Source of the DNA: Chromobotia macracanthus
Lineage: Eukaryota; Chordata; Actinopteri; Cypriniformes; Botiidae
Direction of reading: 5' to 3'
DNA: 64,000 nt
Assembly (NCBI GenBank): GCA_036877525.1
Contig: JAZGTH010000002.1
Span: 15,962,501 to 16,026,500, forward strand
Numbering within the stretch: position 1 is the first letter of the stretch; each line of letters begins with the position of its first letter. This document shows, piece after piece, positions 11,191-22,690 of this stretch. The position numbers and the translations under genes are program-made. Under the pieces are notes generated by a model. The model saw nothing but the letters and a program-made list of their open reading frames with translations. It ran no database searches and had not been told where the DNA came from.

Positions 11191-11442
11191 TGTTGACTTG
11201 TGTTTTCTAAACAGGATTTGTGTCATTAAATCACACAGATACAGTGTTTTTGGACGGTGGTAAATTCAGAGAGCTTCAGAATATATGACAGAATTTTGAA
11301 CCCTCTGATGTTATAGAATTGCCTAAAACGAGCTATATATGTTAATTTATTTAGCATTATAATATACAATTTCGACCACTGTGTGCAGCAGTTCAATATA
11401 TTGAATTTTTATTATGCTGTTTGTAGTCTCACACACACACAC

Positions 11443-11491
11443 GTGGCCTAATGGTTAAGAGATGGACTTGAAACCCAAAGGTCGCAGGTTT
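11443..11491 (+). mobile_element. tRNA-like SINE head, truncated by another SINE
   Basis: The A-box-like gtggcctaatggttaagag and the start of a B-box (ggtcgcaggtt) sit at tRNA-like spacing, but the element stops exactly where the L2-type tail of the neighbouring minus-strand SINE begins, suggesting insertion into it or loss of its 3' part. Confidence 0.55.
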
Positions 11492-11641
11492 CATTTACAT
11501 TTACGTGTTTGGCACACGCTTTTACAAAAACTACAATACATTCAATTCCACCTTTTGTCATTACGTGTGCTCTTTGGGAATCGAACCCGAGACCTTTCGC
11601 AACGCTTATGCAACCCTCCACCCACTGCGCTGTGAGCGTCT
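11492..11641 (-). mobile_element. tRNA-derived SINE with L2-type tail
   Basis: On the minus strand, an A-box-like gcgcagtgggtggaggg and a B-box-like ggtctcgggttcgattccc are followed by a tail matching the common fish SINE/L2 end (gtaaaagcgtgtgccaaaca, then cgtaaatgtaaatg). It is the same family as the copy at 17,311-17,453. Confidence 0.7.
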
Positions 11642-11930
11642 TGCTGTAGTGAGTCCGACTGCTGCGCATGCGCGTGTTGAACGCAGAGGTGGCGCGTCAC
11701 TTGCACTCTCTTTATAACGCTGCGTTGTGATCTCTTCATGTTAAAGTTCAGATAAACCCGCTGCTGTTCTGTGTGTGGTTTCATGTGTGAACGGCTCTTT
11801 GTGAAGGTCTCTGAATCGATCTCACATCCGAACCATCACCGGTGAATCAGGTTGCTTTTAAACCCGTGCGCCACGGTTTCACATCAGGTGTTTGGTAGCG
11901 CGTCACAAAGTGTAGCGCTGTTTTCTTGCA
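11640..11930. promoter_or_regulatory. Isolated CpG-rich cluster with NRF1-type palindrome
   Basis: It contains gcgcatgcgc (11664-11673), identical to the palindrome in the rasal1/dgcr6 promoter, plus many other CpGs (ggcgcgtcac, gtgcgccacgg, gtagcgcgtcac) and a weak TATA-like tttataac. It lies 450 bp beyond the dgcr6 3' end in otherwise CpG-poor DNA. No coding exon is recognisable next to it, so it may be the promoter of a non-coding RNA or a gene whose exons I did not recognise. Confidence 0.35.
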
Positions 11931-12657
11931 GTTACATTCATTATACTTTTATTATTTATTAGTTGTATTTAGATTTGTTCATTTAATAGTAATTGTACAA
12001 CATAAGTACCGCATTGCTCCAAGTTAAAATTAGTAATTGAATTGGGATTGAAATGTGGACCAGATGATTCACATAACTCACATGAGCATTGGGGACAAGA
12101 GATAAAAAATGAGGAACAACATCTTCAGATCATCACAGCCGTCAGAACCATGAGAGGAACCGTACACTCTGAAATCAGGTACAGCAGTGAACATGAACCC
12201 AGTCGAGTTGCTGTGAATGGATCTGCTGCAGAAAACATCTTTACTGAGAGCATTCACAGCGCATCACTGCTTTAGGCACCTAGAATGTACAGAAATGAAG
12301 ACACGTCCCCAAACATACAGCAGCAAAAACAAACAGCTGCAGGATCTGAAACACACACAAGAAAATTGTTGATATACTGTACAGTAAGACTATGTAACAA
12401 CATTTATTCTGGATTTTATATTGAAATGGCTGACTTTTGACTGCAGTTGTTGAGAGCTTTTGTATGTGCGCTGTTGCTTTGCATCTGAGATGTCTGTATC
12501 TATATTATTGTTTTAATCATTCAGAGAATGAGGCAAAAGCAGGAAGTTGTGCTCATGTCTGGACCTCAGGCAGATGCTCTTCAGCTGATCCAGACACATC
12601 CAGTCCAGTGAGGAGAGCAGCAGCTTTGTTCCTCATGAGCTCTAGAAACGGGTGTGA
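11931..12657. other. Intergenic, no recognised feature
   Basis: AT-rich sequence with only short chance open frames. I saw no RNA gene, exon or repeat I could name. Confidence 0.5.
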
Positions 12658-12733
12658 TGTTCCTGTAGCTCAGCTGCTAGAGCAGAGGTTGTGGGTTTGA
12701 CACCAGGGAACACATGCACTAATAAATTGTAAC
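12658..12733 (+). mobile_element. tRNA-derived SINE head fragment
   Basis: The stretch resembles the tRNA portion of the 17.3-kb SINE: cctgtagctcagctgctaga (A box) and gaggttgtgggtttgacacc (degenerate B box), then cagggaacaca. It is truncated after the tRNA-like head, with no L2-type tail visible. Confidence 0.65.
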
Positions 12734-12836
12734 TCAGAGCCAATTGGTCACACTCAGAACAGGAAACTTCCTGTGACTGTCATATGGAATATACAGCCCG
12801 ACCACACAGGACGTGAGGTATTTTCTGTACAGTATA

Positions 12837-12860
12837 AGGGTGTGTGTTGTGTGGTGTGTG

Positions 12861-12930
<70 letters not shown>

Positions 12931-12971
12931 TGTGTGTTGTGTGTTGTGTGTTGTGTGTTGTGTGTTGTGTG

Positions 12972-13009
<38 letters not shown>

Positions 13010-13010
13010 T
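12837..13010. repeat. (TG)n compound microsatellite
   Basis: About 174 bp of (TG)n with a block of regular tgtgttg interruptions (about 12,935-12,975). Cys/Val-rich and His/Thr-rich open frames across it are artefacts. Confidence 0.95.
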
Positions 13011-14109
13011 TGCATTTGCTGTGAGGTGCCATTGGGAGGCAGAGCAGCACAGCAGATGAATTTCAAGCAGCCCAGAGATTGAAACAGAAACACAAAAGCC
13101 ACAACCTCAGTGTAAAACAAAGTAAAATATCACAGAAGACAGTATTTCTGCTTTAATCCTTATTTATATGCTTATTATCCATTACATCTGTCAGAGATAA
13201 ATAAATAAATCAATATGAAGAGTGAGATCAGCACCAGAGCAGCTAACAGCCCACCAGAAGCTTTTCCTGCTGGGTGTAAAATAAAGCAGTAAAACGCTCA
13301 AATAAACAATGCAACTTGATGAAACGGTGTGTTAGAAAAATCAGCACATTTAAATGCAAGTATTTCTGCGGTTTGCCAACTCTGATGAACAAGATATGCA
13401 GGAATACGAGTTGCCCTTTTCATCCATGTGTGTTTTGTTGTTTTTTAGAGACTTTGTGAGTGTTCTGGATATTTTAAGGAGTAAATAAAAAAGAAGGTTT
13501 TTACTGCTGTTATGTGTAGAGCAGCTGTAACAGGCCAGCAAGAGTCTTTGTTGATCATCAGCAGGTTGCATTGATCAATCCTTAAAACGCACAATATAAA
13601 CACGCTGCTGACCTTCTTCCCTGTTGCATGGCCCAAATTGTTTCTGCTCTCTGTGAATGGAAAACTAGGACAGAAGCTGCACATTCAGGAATCCAGAGAG
13701 CCGTGTTCATGAAAGCTGTCCAGGCAGGACTTATTCCAGCATCAGTTCTGGGTGTGTCTGCTTGATTGTGCTGCAGAGGGGTTTGCTCCAGATCAGCTGA
13801 ACTCTGCTGAGGCCCCAATTCATCTGTGTCTGGATGAAATGAAGTAAAGCTCTCCAGTGTTTGTCTCCCACACACGCAAAAGAATGATTGTGAACAATCC
13901 ATCCAGGAAAAAGGTGAAAATGCATAGTATGACTTAGAAATAATCCAGGGCCAGTGATGAATGGAATAAAGAGCAGAGACGTCATTACGTAATAAATAAC
14001 TGCTTTTCAAAATTTGTTCTTGACTTCAAACTGTTACTTTTTAGCCAAATATTTTTACTCTCTCCTAACTTTTTATGCAGAATAAAAGGTTGTTGCATTT
14101 TTGTGTGTG
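13011..14109. other. Intergenic, no recognised feature
   Basis: Only chance-length open frames on either strand (up to about 142 codons, minus strand 13,582-14,010, with no family resemblance). No repeat, RNA gene or CpG cluster was noticed. Confidence 0.5.
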
Positions 14110-14815
14110 TCATGCAGTACTGTGCAGCAGCAGCAGTGTGCAGTATGCAGTACTGTGGAGCAGTTGTGCAGCAGTGAGAGGTAGAGTGATGATGGGGAAA
14201 AAACTTGCTGATGTCACAGGTCAGTACTCATTGGCTTAGAGCTTCAGCTAGCAACCAGTCCATTTCAGTCAGTTAACTGCAGGTAATGTGCAGTACTGTG
14301 CAGCAGCATGCATCAGTCATGCAGCAGCAGTGTGAAATAGTGTGCAGCAGTCACGCAGCAGCAGTGTGCAATAGTGTGCAGTACTGTGCAGCAGTCACGC
14401 AGCAGCAGTGTGCAATAGTGTGCAGTACTGTGCAGCAGTCACGCAGCAGCAGTGTGCAATAGTGTGCAGTACTGTGCAGCAGTCACGCAGCAGCAGTGTG
14501 CAATAGTGTGCAGTACTGTGCAGCAGTCACGCAGCAGCAGTGTGCAATAGTGTGCAGTACTGTGCAGCAGTCATGTAGCAGCAGTGTGCAATAGTGTGCA
14601 GTACTGTGCAGCAGTCACGCAGCAGCAGTGTGCAATAGTGTGCAGTACTGTGCAGCAGTCACGCAGCAGCAGTGTGCAATAGTGTGCAGTACTGTGCAGC
14701 AGTCACGCAGCAGCAGTGTGCAATAGTGTGCAGTACTGTGCAGCAGTCATGTAGCAGCAGTGTGCGGTAGCATGCAGTACTGTGCAGCAGTATCCAGTAG
14801 TGGGCAGCAGCATGA
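14110..14815. repeat. 44-bp CAG-rich minisatellite with 176-bp higher-order repeat
   Basis: Near-identical 44-bp units (consensus starts cagcagtcacgcagcagcag, ends gtgtgcagtactgtg) begin at 14345, 14389, 14433, 14477, 14521, 14565, 14609, 14653, 14697 and 14741. The units at 14565 and 14741 share the variant tcatgtag in place of tcacgcag, four units apart. Degenerate units flank the core, and a separated seed lies at 14,110-14,180. The unit is not a multiple of three and contains stops, so it is not coding. Confidence 0.95.
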
Positions 14816-17310
14816 CTACACAGGCTTAAACAAGCTGAGTGTGTTTGAAATGGAAGAACTTGAGTAATCTCATAACTTTATAACCTTTGCAGTATGTAAC
14901 GTAGTACAGTATGTAGAAAATGAAATAATTTCCAATCGTAACCTAAAAATCTTTGTTTTCAGTTCCATAAACTACAGCTGATTTTCAGAATAATTCCATG
15001 TCTTTATCCATTTGTGCTTTTAGAAATGGCCATATGGATGGGTTGCTTTTTATAAAATAAATGGATTTGACCTGTATTATGTTAATGCTGACCACCATCA
15101 AATTACTGTAACTGTTAGCATGATTTTAGAAATGCTGCATTAGCTTCAAAAGTAAAAGCTAAACGTAAAATAACAGTCTGGTTATTTATCCAATCTTCTG
15201 TGTGGCCGGTGATGTCAGCCGGACAGGATTGTCTTTCAAGAGTCTGAAAAGGTTATTACATTTCAATGAAAGCAGATGAAAATACAGATCAGGAACGAGC
15301 ATTAGGAAAGTAAATAGGGTCTATTTTGATTTTAAGCAGGAGAAAGGATTTTAATGTCCACTTCCTCTTTAAGATCAGACAACAGCATTACTGCAAATGG
15401 TTGAAACCACTTTGTGTCATTCATCTTATAGTCCATAGAAGACAGTGTATCTCCTCACAATATATTTTGTATTTTAAAGAAAGTATCTAATGTGAAGTTG
15501 TTTGTTTTGGTTAATTGTGTATTTTTCTACATCTGTTTCTAATGTGAGCTGTTAAAGTTCACAATACAACAGTATGAAAAAGTTTGTTGTCCGGAGGCAT
15601 TTGAAAAAAGAATTGTGACAGTTGTTAAAGAAACAATTTTTTGACTCTTTAAACAGACATTGTTTTCATCAGTAAACAAACAGACATTGTTTTCATCCTG
15701 CAGCGAAGAGAAAACAAAGTTAATTTAACACAGACTTAATTTTCCCATCATGGCAGTTTTTGATCAACACAAGCTTCATTTAAAGAGCTGTTGTTTCAGA
15801 TATCGTCTCAGCGTGTTTCTGAGAATGTGTGTTTCAGCGTATCAACACAGAGCAGATCGTTGAGTCTGAAATCCCCGTGAGTTTGCCAAGCTTATTTTTT
15901 TATTGCAGCAGGCGCAGCAGCGATTGACAGCATGTCTGCAGGACTGATGCGCGCTTGGCAGCGTCACTGAATTGCCTAGGCTGGGCAAGCAGGCAGCTCG
16001 AGGCATCTTCCCATTATACCTGTGCACTGGATGCCAGTCAAAAAAAGCAGAGCAGAGCTGTCCAATTCCAGCCCTCCCACATTGACCTAAAAGTGCTGAA
16101 TTCTAGCACCATTCACTGATGAAAGGCTCTCTCTCTCTCATTCTCAAATCAATCCAGTGATCTGCTGGAAATGAGTTTGCAACTCACTGTTGTTGCCAGA
16201 GGTCAGCGCAGCTCGCTGGATAAGACCACTGAGAAAAGTCCCTTATCATATCTGCAGAAGGACGTTCCTCTGACCTTCACAAACATTCCTGCAAGCCCAG
16301 AACAGCTCGGATCACTCCACACTGTCTGACGGTCCAGCTTAGTCAAACACTGCCAAAAAAATCCAAAAAACCCTGTGTTGTTGTGGTTGCCAGGGTGTTC
16401 TGAGTGAATTTTAACATGTTGCTAGGTTGTCGCTACGGTGTTTTAAAGTGGTTGCTTACTGGTACTAAAATGACAAAACATAAATGTTGCAAAAAAATGA
16501 AAGCCTAGATGCTTAGTGGAAAAATAGTGCATAAATAAAGAGGAGAATTTAAGCTCCTTATTAAAGACAGCTCAATATTAAGCAGAAACATTTGGAGAGA
16601 AAATAGAACAGGTGAATGCGCAGCTGTTTGTGTTGCGTGTGTATGTGCGTTGGTGAGGGCTTGAACGGATGGCAGGAGTTTTGATTGGCATGAGCAGTTT
16701 GAAGGCCGCTGGTGCTTTTTGATGACATTACAGGCTTGGATATCTTTTCATTTGTACAGCGGTGTCAAACCTGTCCACCTGTCCCTCGGACAGAGCAGAT
16801 GAGGTAAATGAATGATAAATAAACTGCAGCTCTGTGTTTAACAGTAATCAGTTGAGTTGAGCTGCTTTCCTGTGTAGAACTATCAAGCGGTTCAGCAGTG
16901 TGTGTTTGTTTGTGTGTGATGCAGATTTTTTTTTGATGGGGTAAACTCTTTACCTGAGTCTTTACCTGCATTATTATCACTGCAGTGTAACATCTGCTTA
17001 CTGCAGTTTGGCCTCATCTAGAATTATTGCAGTTTTAACATGCATGTCTCATTGAGTGCAGCAGAAGAATCATGTCGACGAGCTGAATGAAAACCAGCGG
17101 CATGATGGGTAAGTGATATTTTTCAGAGAACCCAATGTTAATGTGTCTCATTAACCTGTAGGTTAATCGTTACTGTTAATTATACATTTAAATTAAGACA
17201 AACTTCAAATGCCCTTTTATAAACAATATTGATTTAAACATAGTAGCCTTTGTTTCAGTGCTGCCCATAACAGTCTGATATTACAGAACATGCACAGTAT
17301 TCTTAGGAGT
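14816..17310. other. Intergenic, AT-rich
   Basis: No gene or RNA was recognised. A GGTTGCTAG-type degenerate repeat lies at about 16,376-16,470 (ggttgccagggtgttctgag, then ttgctaggttgtcgctacgg). Otherwise unique-looking sequence. Confidence 0.5.
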
Positions 17311-17453
17311 ATACATTTACACGTTTGGCAGACGCTTTTATCCAAAGCAACTTACAGCATATTCAAGTTAGACATTTTCTTAGTACTCCCTGGGAATCAA
17401 ATCCACAACCTCTTGTGCTGCTAACACAATGCTCTACCACTGAGCTACAGGAG
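17311..17453 (-). mobile_element. tRNA-derived SINE with L2-type tail, nearly complete
   Basis: On the minus strand it runs from tcctgtagctcagtggtaga (A box) through gaggttgtggatttgattcc (B box) to a tail gtaagttgctttggataaaa, gcgtctgccaaacgtgtaaa. This is the classic teleost SINE layout: a tRNA head and a tail shared with an L2-type LINE. It is the best-preserved copy of this family in the window. Confidence 0.8.
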
Positions 17454-20400
17454 AGCATACAAAGTGCCAAACTATAAAACCTATCCAAAATGTGCAGTCT
17501 CAGAGTTTGGTATTGGAAAGCACTCAGCTCAGAGGTTTGGCTGAATCGTCTACTGGTCATTCATCACATCAGCAGGACCCTCCTCCAGCATCTGGCCTAG
17601 ATTCACATCAAAATCACCCCGGGCGACTGCTCTCATCACCCGCACACTACGTGAGTCTGACTGGCGGATTCAGCTGTGATTGAGGCAGATTTGCTTTGCC
17701 CCCGGTGTGTTAAGCAGTTCTCTCTGGCGATATGACACTAAACTCACCCTGAACCAACATTAAGAACGACCTTGAAGAGCCTCTCAGGGCTTAGAAGAGG
17801 ACAGAGATGAAGAAGTATTAGACTGAAGTATATCCCAGCATGATAACTCTCACAAACACAAATAAGAGCCAAACTGCAGCACAAAACTGACTGCCAGTCT
17901 GTGGCCACATGTTCCCGATGTCTCTGTGTGGATATTTTTTATTGCTTTCCCTCTTTTTCAAGTCAGTCACGTACAGTGCTATGATTCTTTCCAGTTTAAA
18001 TCAGTGAGGACTGTATGCAATATTCATATAATGTTATTCTGAAATGCTTCATATACTGTTGGGAAACAATTTAGTGTGAGGGAATTCAATTTTTTATTGT
18101 GCTTGTAATAAAATCTGTAGAATAAGGTCCCACTGCTGACATAAACATGTCTGGATGTGAGATTCCACAATAAAGAATAAAGTCTGAATATTTGTCTGTC
18201 ATGCAGAGTGATCTTATCATGTTGTTGCTGGAGTGTTTCTATCTGTAATTCAATTAGCTGGTTTCTCAATTGGCAGTTTTCCCACAGCACAGAAATGTAT
18301 TGAAAACAAGCTGTTCCTTCTGATTAAAAGCTGACACCACAATATTTGTATTTGCTGTGTAGTTTATGCTGTTGGAGTCTTGTGTTGTTCACATGTTGAC
18401 ATCAGAGTCTCTAGTTCACTTCATGTCTGTGGTTGAACAACATGTCTGGAGGTTAACTTGCTTTAAAGAATGGCATAATTAAACTTAGACCATAGACAGA
18501 TTTCATGCTACAATGAGAGCAGTTGGACTCTGGGGTGTGAAAACACTGAGATGAATATGTGCACACTAGAGAAGAGAAGATCAATAAAGATTTTCAGTCC
18601 ACCCACCCAATTCAGAGGGAAATCTAAACCTCTGCAAAATTTACTTGGGGTGTTGTGGGTGTCTGCTGGGTGTTTGTTTTCTAACCCGATTTAAAGAGCC
18701 GATCCCAGTCTCTGATGTTCTGCTCTCCAGATGTGATTCTGCTCCTTTACTTTAAATCTGTGGAATTTTTTCATCATTTTATCATTCAGCAGGTGAAATT
18801 GAAAAGTAATCACCCTCCTCTGTACAGTAAAGCCTCTTTGAGAGGGTTTAAGTATCATTCACAGCACAGAGACACTTTAAACTTCAGCTGACACTCACAG
18901 ATCAACACTGACTTATAATAACAGTGATGAGTGATTTCTGAAATTGAGAAAAAACACACAATAATATTCATAATTTTGCTTTAGTTTTGCTTTTTTAGTT
19001 TTTTTTTTTACCTTGCCTATTTGTGTTGATGGTTTTTGAGGACGAGGCATCTGTCTAATCAGAGTCCAGATTCATGTTTGGATGCAACAACAAAACATAT
19101 GAGCAGTATTTTTCTTACACACTGATAAGCATATTCATGTTGCTATCCTAACTCTGCGTGATTACATGTTGCTGTCTTTGACTCTGAATAAACCTCATTA
19201 TTCAGTGTAGGGTCTCTACCCACCAGTTTAGAAACAGTATTTGGTCTAATATTTAGATTTACAGTATTTAGAGTTTATCAGAGTTTATCACTGGATTAAA
19301 TGCCAGGCATCATGTGCATGCAGCTGTAATTTTTCATTAAATGTTCTCTAATGTAAACAGAGAGATAATGTGAAGGCAGACAAACTCTAATCACAGTTTT
19401 CTGATCTCAAAGCCACAATTAAACTAATTACAAGGCAGGACACAGCTGGATATTATCTCTGTTTTTAGGTTAATATCAAAAAATCCTCTAAACTGTATCC
19501 AGTACTGAGCTTCACTCAGAGTGAGGTGATACAGAGCAGTGACAAACACACAGTCACCACTGAACTGGTTCAAGACCTCAGAGATTATGCACTGACTTCA
19601 CTTCAAAAGATTCTTCAGTCCTAATTCACATTACTGAATGTTACAATACAATTACAAGATGGGCCAATTGAAATCTTTAGCCTGGAAATAAACAATCATT
19701 ATAAATGATGCAATCAAATTATAAACACAATACAAGCTTTACATCAATTGAATATAAAGCATACAAGTATAAGATTTAAGCATATATATTTAAGTCACAA
19801 TACATTCAAATATGTAAATAGTTTAGGAGTGTAACAAATCTATTTGATTATGACAGCTGCAACGCTGCTGTCATGCATCATGGGAATATGGGAGGTCACT
19901 GATTAGCTCTTTTGGTGCACCTCTCATTTCCATGGAAACAGCAGCTTCTCTGATTGGATTAAGGGTAATTAAGTTCTATTAATAGAATTCATCTATTAAA
20001 TTTTAGTTTTTTTTAAAAGATGTTAAAATCTTGTTACCTTAAGCATATATCAGTCAACAACCTCAAAGCTCACGGTAGGTCTGTTTTGAAAGGTTAATTC
20101 ATTATTGCTAAACTCAATTCCTCTGTGGATAGAATGAATGAGATTTTTAGCTCTGGAATTCTGTTTGAATGAGCAAACGCATCCAATAATCTAGAGACTT
20201 AAAGTACATTCAGTACATATGTAGCAATAAAGACAATTACATTAACAAACAAACGTTCCACTAAAATGTCATTTAATCAAAACAGAACAAAACAGACCTT
20301 AAGTGTCTTATAAAAACACCACAGAAGTCCCCTTGTATTGTGTGCAGTATTCCAGCTCATCTAGACAATATGAGACGTGTGAGGAAGAATCACAGATTCA

Positions 20401-22583
20401 TTCTCTGATGTTCTCTTTTCAGGAAGAGCTAAAGAAAGCCACAGATGTGCTGTGTGACTTCAGGAGGTGTGAAATACAGCACACAAGTCATTTGAACTGT
20501 GGCTGCTCTCAGACTTCTCAGGGTTTTTTGTCCTTTTCAAAGCCAGACAAATGTGATGACATATGTTGAACATGAGCTGTGATTTCATAGTGAAGATTCT
20601 TCAGAAATTCTCCTTTTGTGTATTATGGCATGAGGGTGATGAAATAATGGCAAGTGAAATCATGATAAGAACACGGATACTGTTTAATACAGCTGCTTTT
20701 GAATGTAGCCAAACATATAGCTGGTCCTGTGAGGTGCCATTATTGCAAATGATCTCCTAAAGTTCTCATGACATCATAATCCAGAAGTTTAAGATGAAGG
20801 TCTGGACCTGCAGATTTTCAACACCTTCTCTTATCTGTCTGCAGATATGTTTCTCGTCAGATATAATTTGACAGAATGTCTTTAATGTCCTGTAAATTCA
20901 CACTCTGTTATCATGTGCTCTGATGTCACATGCAGCTCTGTGATCCTCCACTAACATGCTGATGTGTCTGTAATGTGATTTCATACAAATGTTCTTCTCT
21001 CAAGCGAGGTCAACTCTGGGGCTCTGAAAAGAAATTGCTTTTAAAAGCTGTGCTAGCAGATGGTGGACATCCTGCTTAGCATGGCAGGGGGGAGTTTTCT
21101 GGCTTGGGTTCTGGCTGGTACTGGCCCGATGGCTCGCTCTCTGATTGACCACAGGTGCAGCGGTCCTTTTACAGTCTCACTGGCCCACACAGATCTGTGT
21201 TGAAATAGTTATCACTGATGACACCAAATGTAATTGCTAATTACATGCCTCAGCAAACGCGTTTTCTCTCTCTCCGCCCTCTTCCCTGCGTTCCCTGAGG
21301 CAGAAATCCAGAGTTGTTTTCTTTGCTGGGACGGTAATTCAGTGAGTGAACTGCTTTGAGTTTAAAATTCTTTCTTACATGGTATGTGTAAACTTAATTC
21401 GAGTAATTTGATTAGTTTGATTAATTATTGGAATACTTTTGATAGAAATAAGAACTTATAGCAGCTGTTGGGAGAACATACGTGATGTGTCAGTGTTGGT
21501 GATCGTGAAGGTCTGTTTGTGTTTGGAACACATTGACTTCACATTGGTATCATCATATTGGGGAGTCTTTAGTGTAAGACTAGTTACAGGTATATTATAA
21601 ATAAGTTTGTTAACCTGAACCTATGTTTAAAAGTATTTCTGGCTTTTTTTAGGACATTAGACTGCTGTGTAATATAGATGTTAGCATGTTCCGTCTCAAC
21701 AGAGCTCTGATCTCAACTTCATATATTGAGTCAGACTGTGATCACATGATGAGACAAACGATTCAGAGTTGCACTTGTAAAAGAGCTCTAGGTCAAAGTT
21801 CTGAAAACCTGCAGATGATTCTGTAGGAATAGTGTGTCGTTTTAAAACCAAGTGATGGTCACCAAATATTGGTTTAGTTGTTTTTGTTTACAGTAATAAA
21901 ATGATTCAGTAGTTAGTTTTGAGAACAATTCTGTAACATGCTGTATGATGAGTTTCCAGCAGACATTAGCTTGAGTCATGATGTTTAGAATTGTCTTAAT
22001 ATTGTTAATCTCTTACTGTCTCCACATAGCTTCATTAGAATGACAGGTAATTAGATTGATAATGAAGGTTAATTAAGCACAAAGAGACGTGAGATGCGGA
22101 AACTCTCAGTAAACAAACTCTGATGTATCGGCCATGATAAACACTTGCTCCCTCAAGCTTACAGTCTTGATTAATCTGCTGCAAAATGGTTTCAGGATGC
22201 AGAATCTCTGAAAGGTCACCGTTCATGTTGTGCATGAATCTCGTTTGGGCTGCTCTGCAAACTGTAAATATAAATATTGATCACTGTAGTGGAAAAATCT
22301 CATTAAAGGTTTTGAAGGTTCTGCTGAGCTGATGGACATCTCTCACTTCTCAACACGTCTGTAGGAGCAGAAATGTCTCTGCTCTGTTCAGATGGTTCTG
22401 ACGGGTCGTGACTGAGATGATGTTTACTTCAGTACAGTGGGGTTTAAATGAGCTCTTCTGATTGGTCAAGTTGAATGTCTCAGGTCTGGTTTAGTCACAT
22501 GGTTAATAACAAAAGAAGATTGTAACCAAATCTCTGTCTCTTTGTCCAGACATAAGCCACAAGTCTTTTTCTCTGCTCTTCAG

Positions 22584-22690
22584 ATAATAATATAATAATA
22601 TCTCTCAGATAATATATTTTGATTTTAATTAAATTAATTAAAATTATTATTATTAATTATTATAATTAGTATTTCTATATAATATTTCTG
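22584..22690. repeat. AT-rich low-complexity tract with palindrome
   Basis: Over 100 bp almost free of G and C. It includes an inverted repeat at 22,622-22,644 with 11-bp arms (attttaattaa / ttaattaaaat) around one central base. Confidence 0.8.

Noticed and set aside
12734..13120. Open frames of up to 128 codons, His/Thr- or Cys/Val-rich
   Set aside because: They are artefacts of the (TG)n microsatellite.
17390..17453. Possible tRNA gene on the minus strand (gctcagtggtagagc)
   Set aside because: A and B boxes are present, but the acceptor stem does not pair and the sequence continues into an L2-type tail, so it is a SINE.
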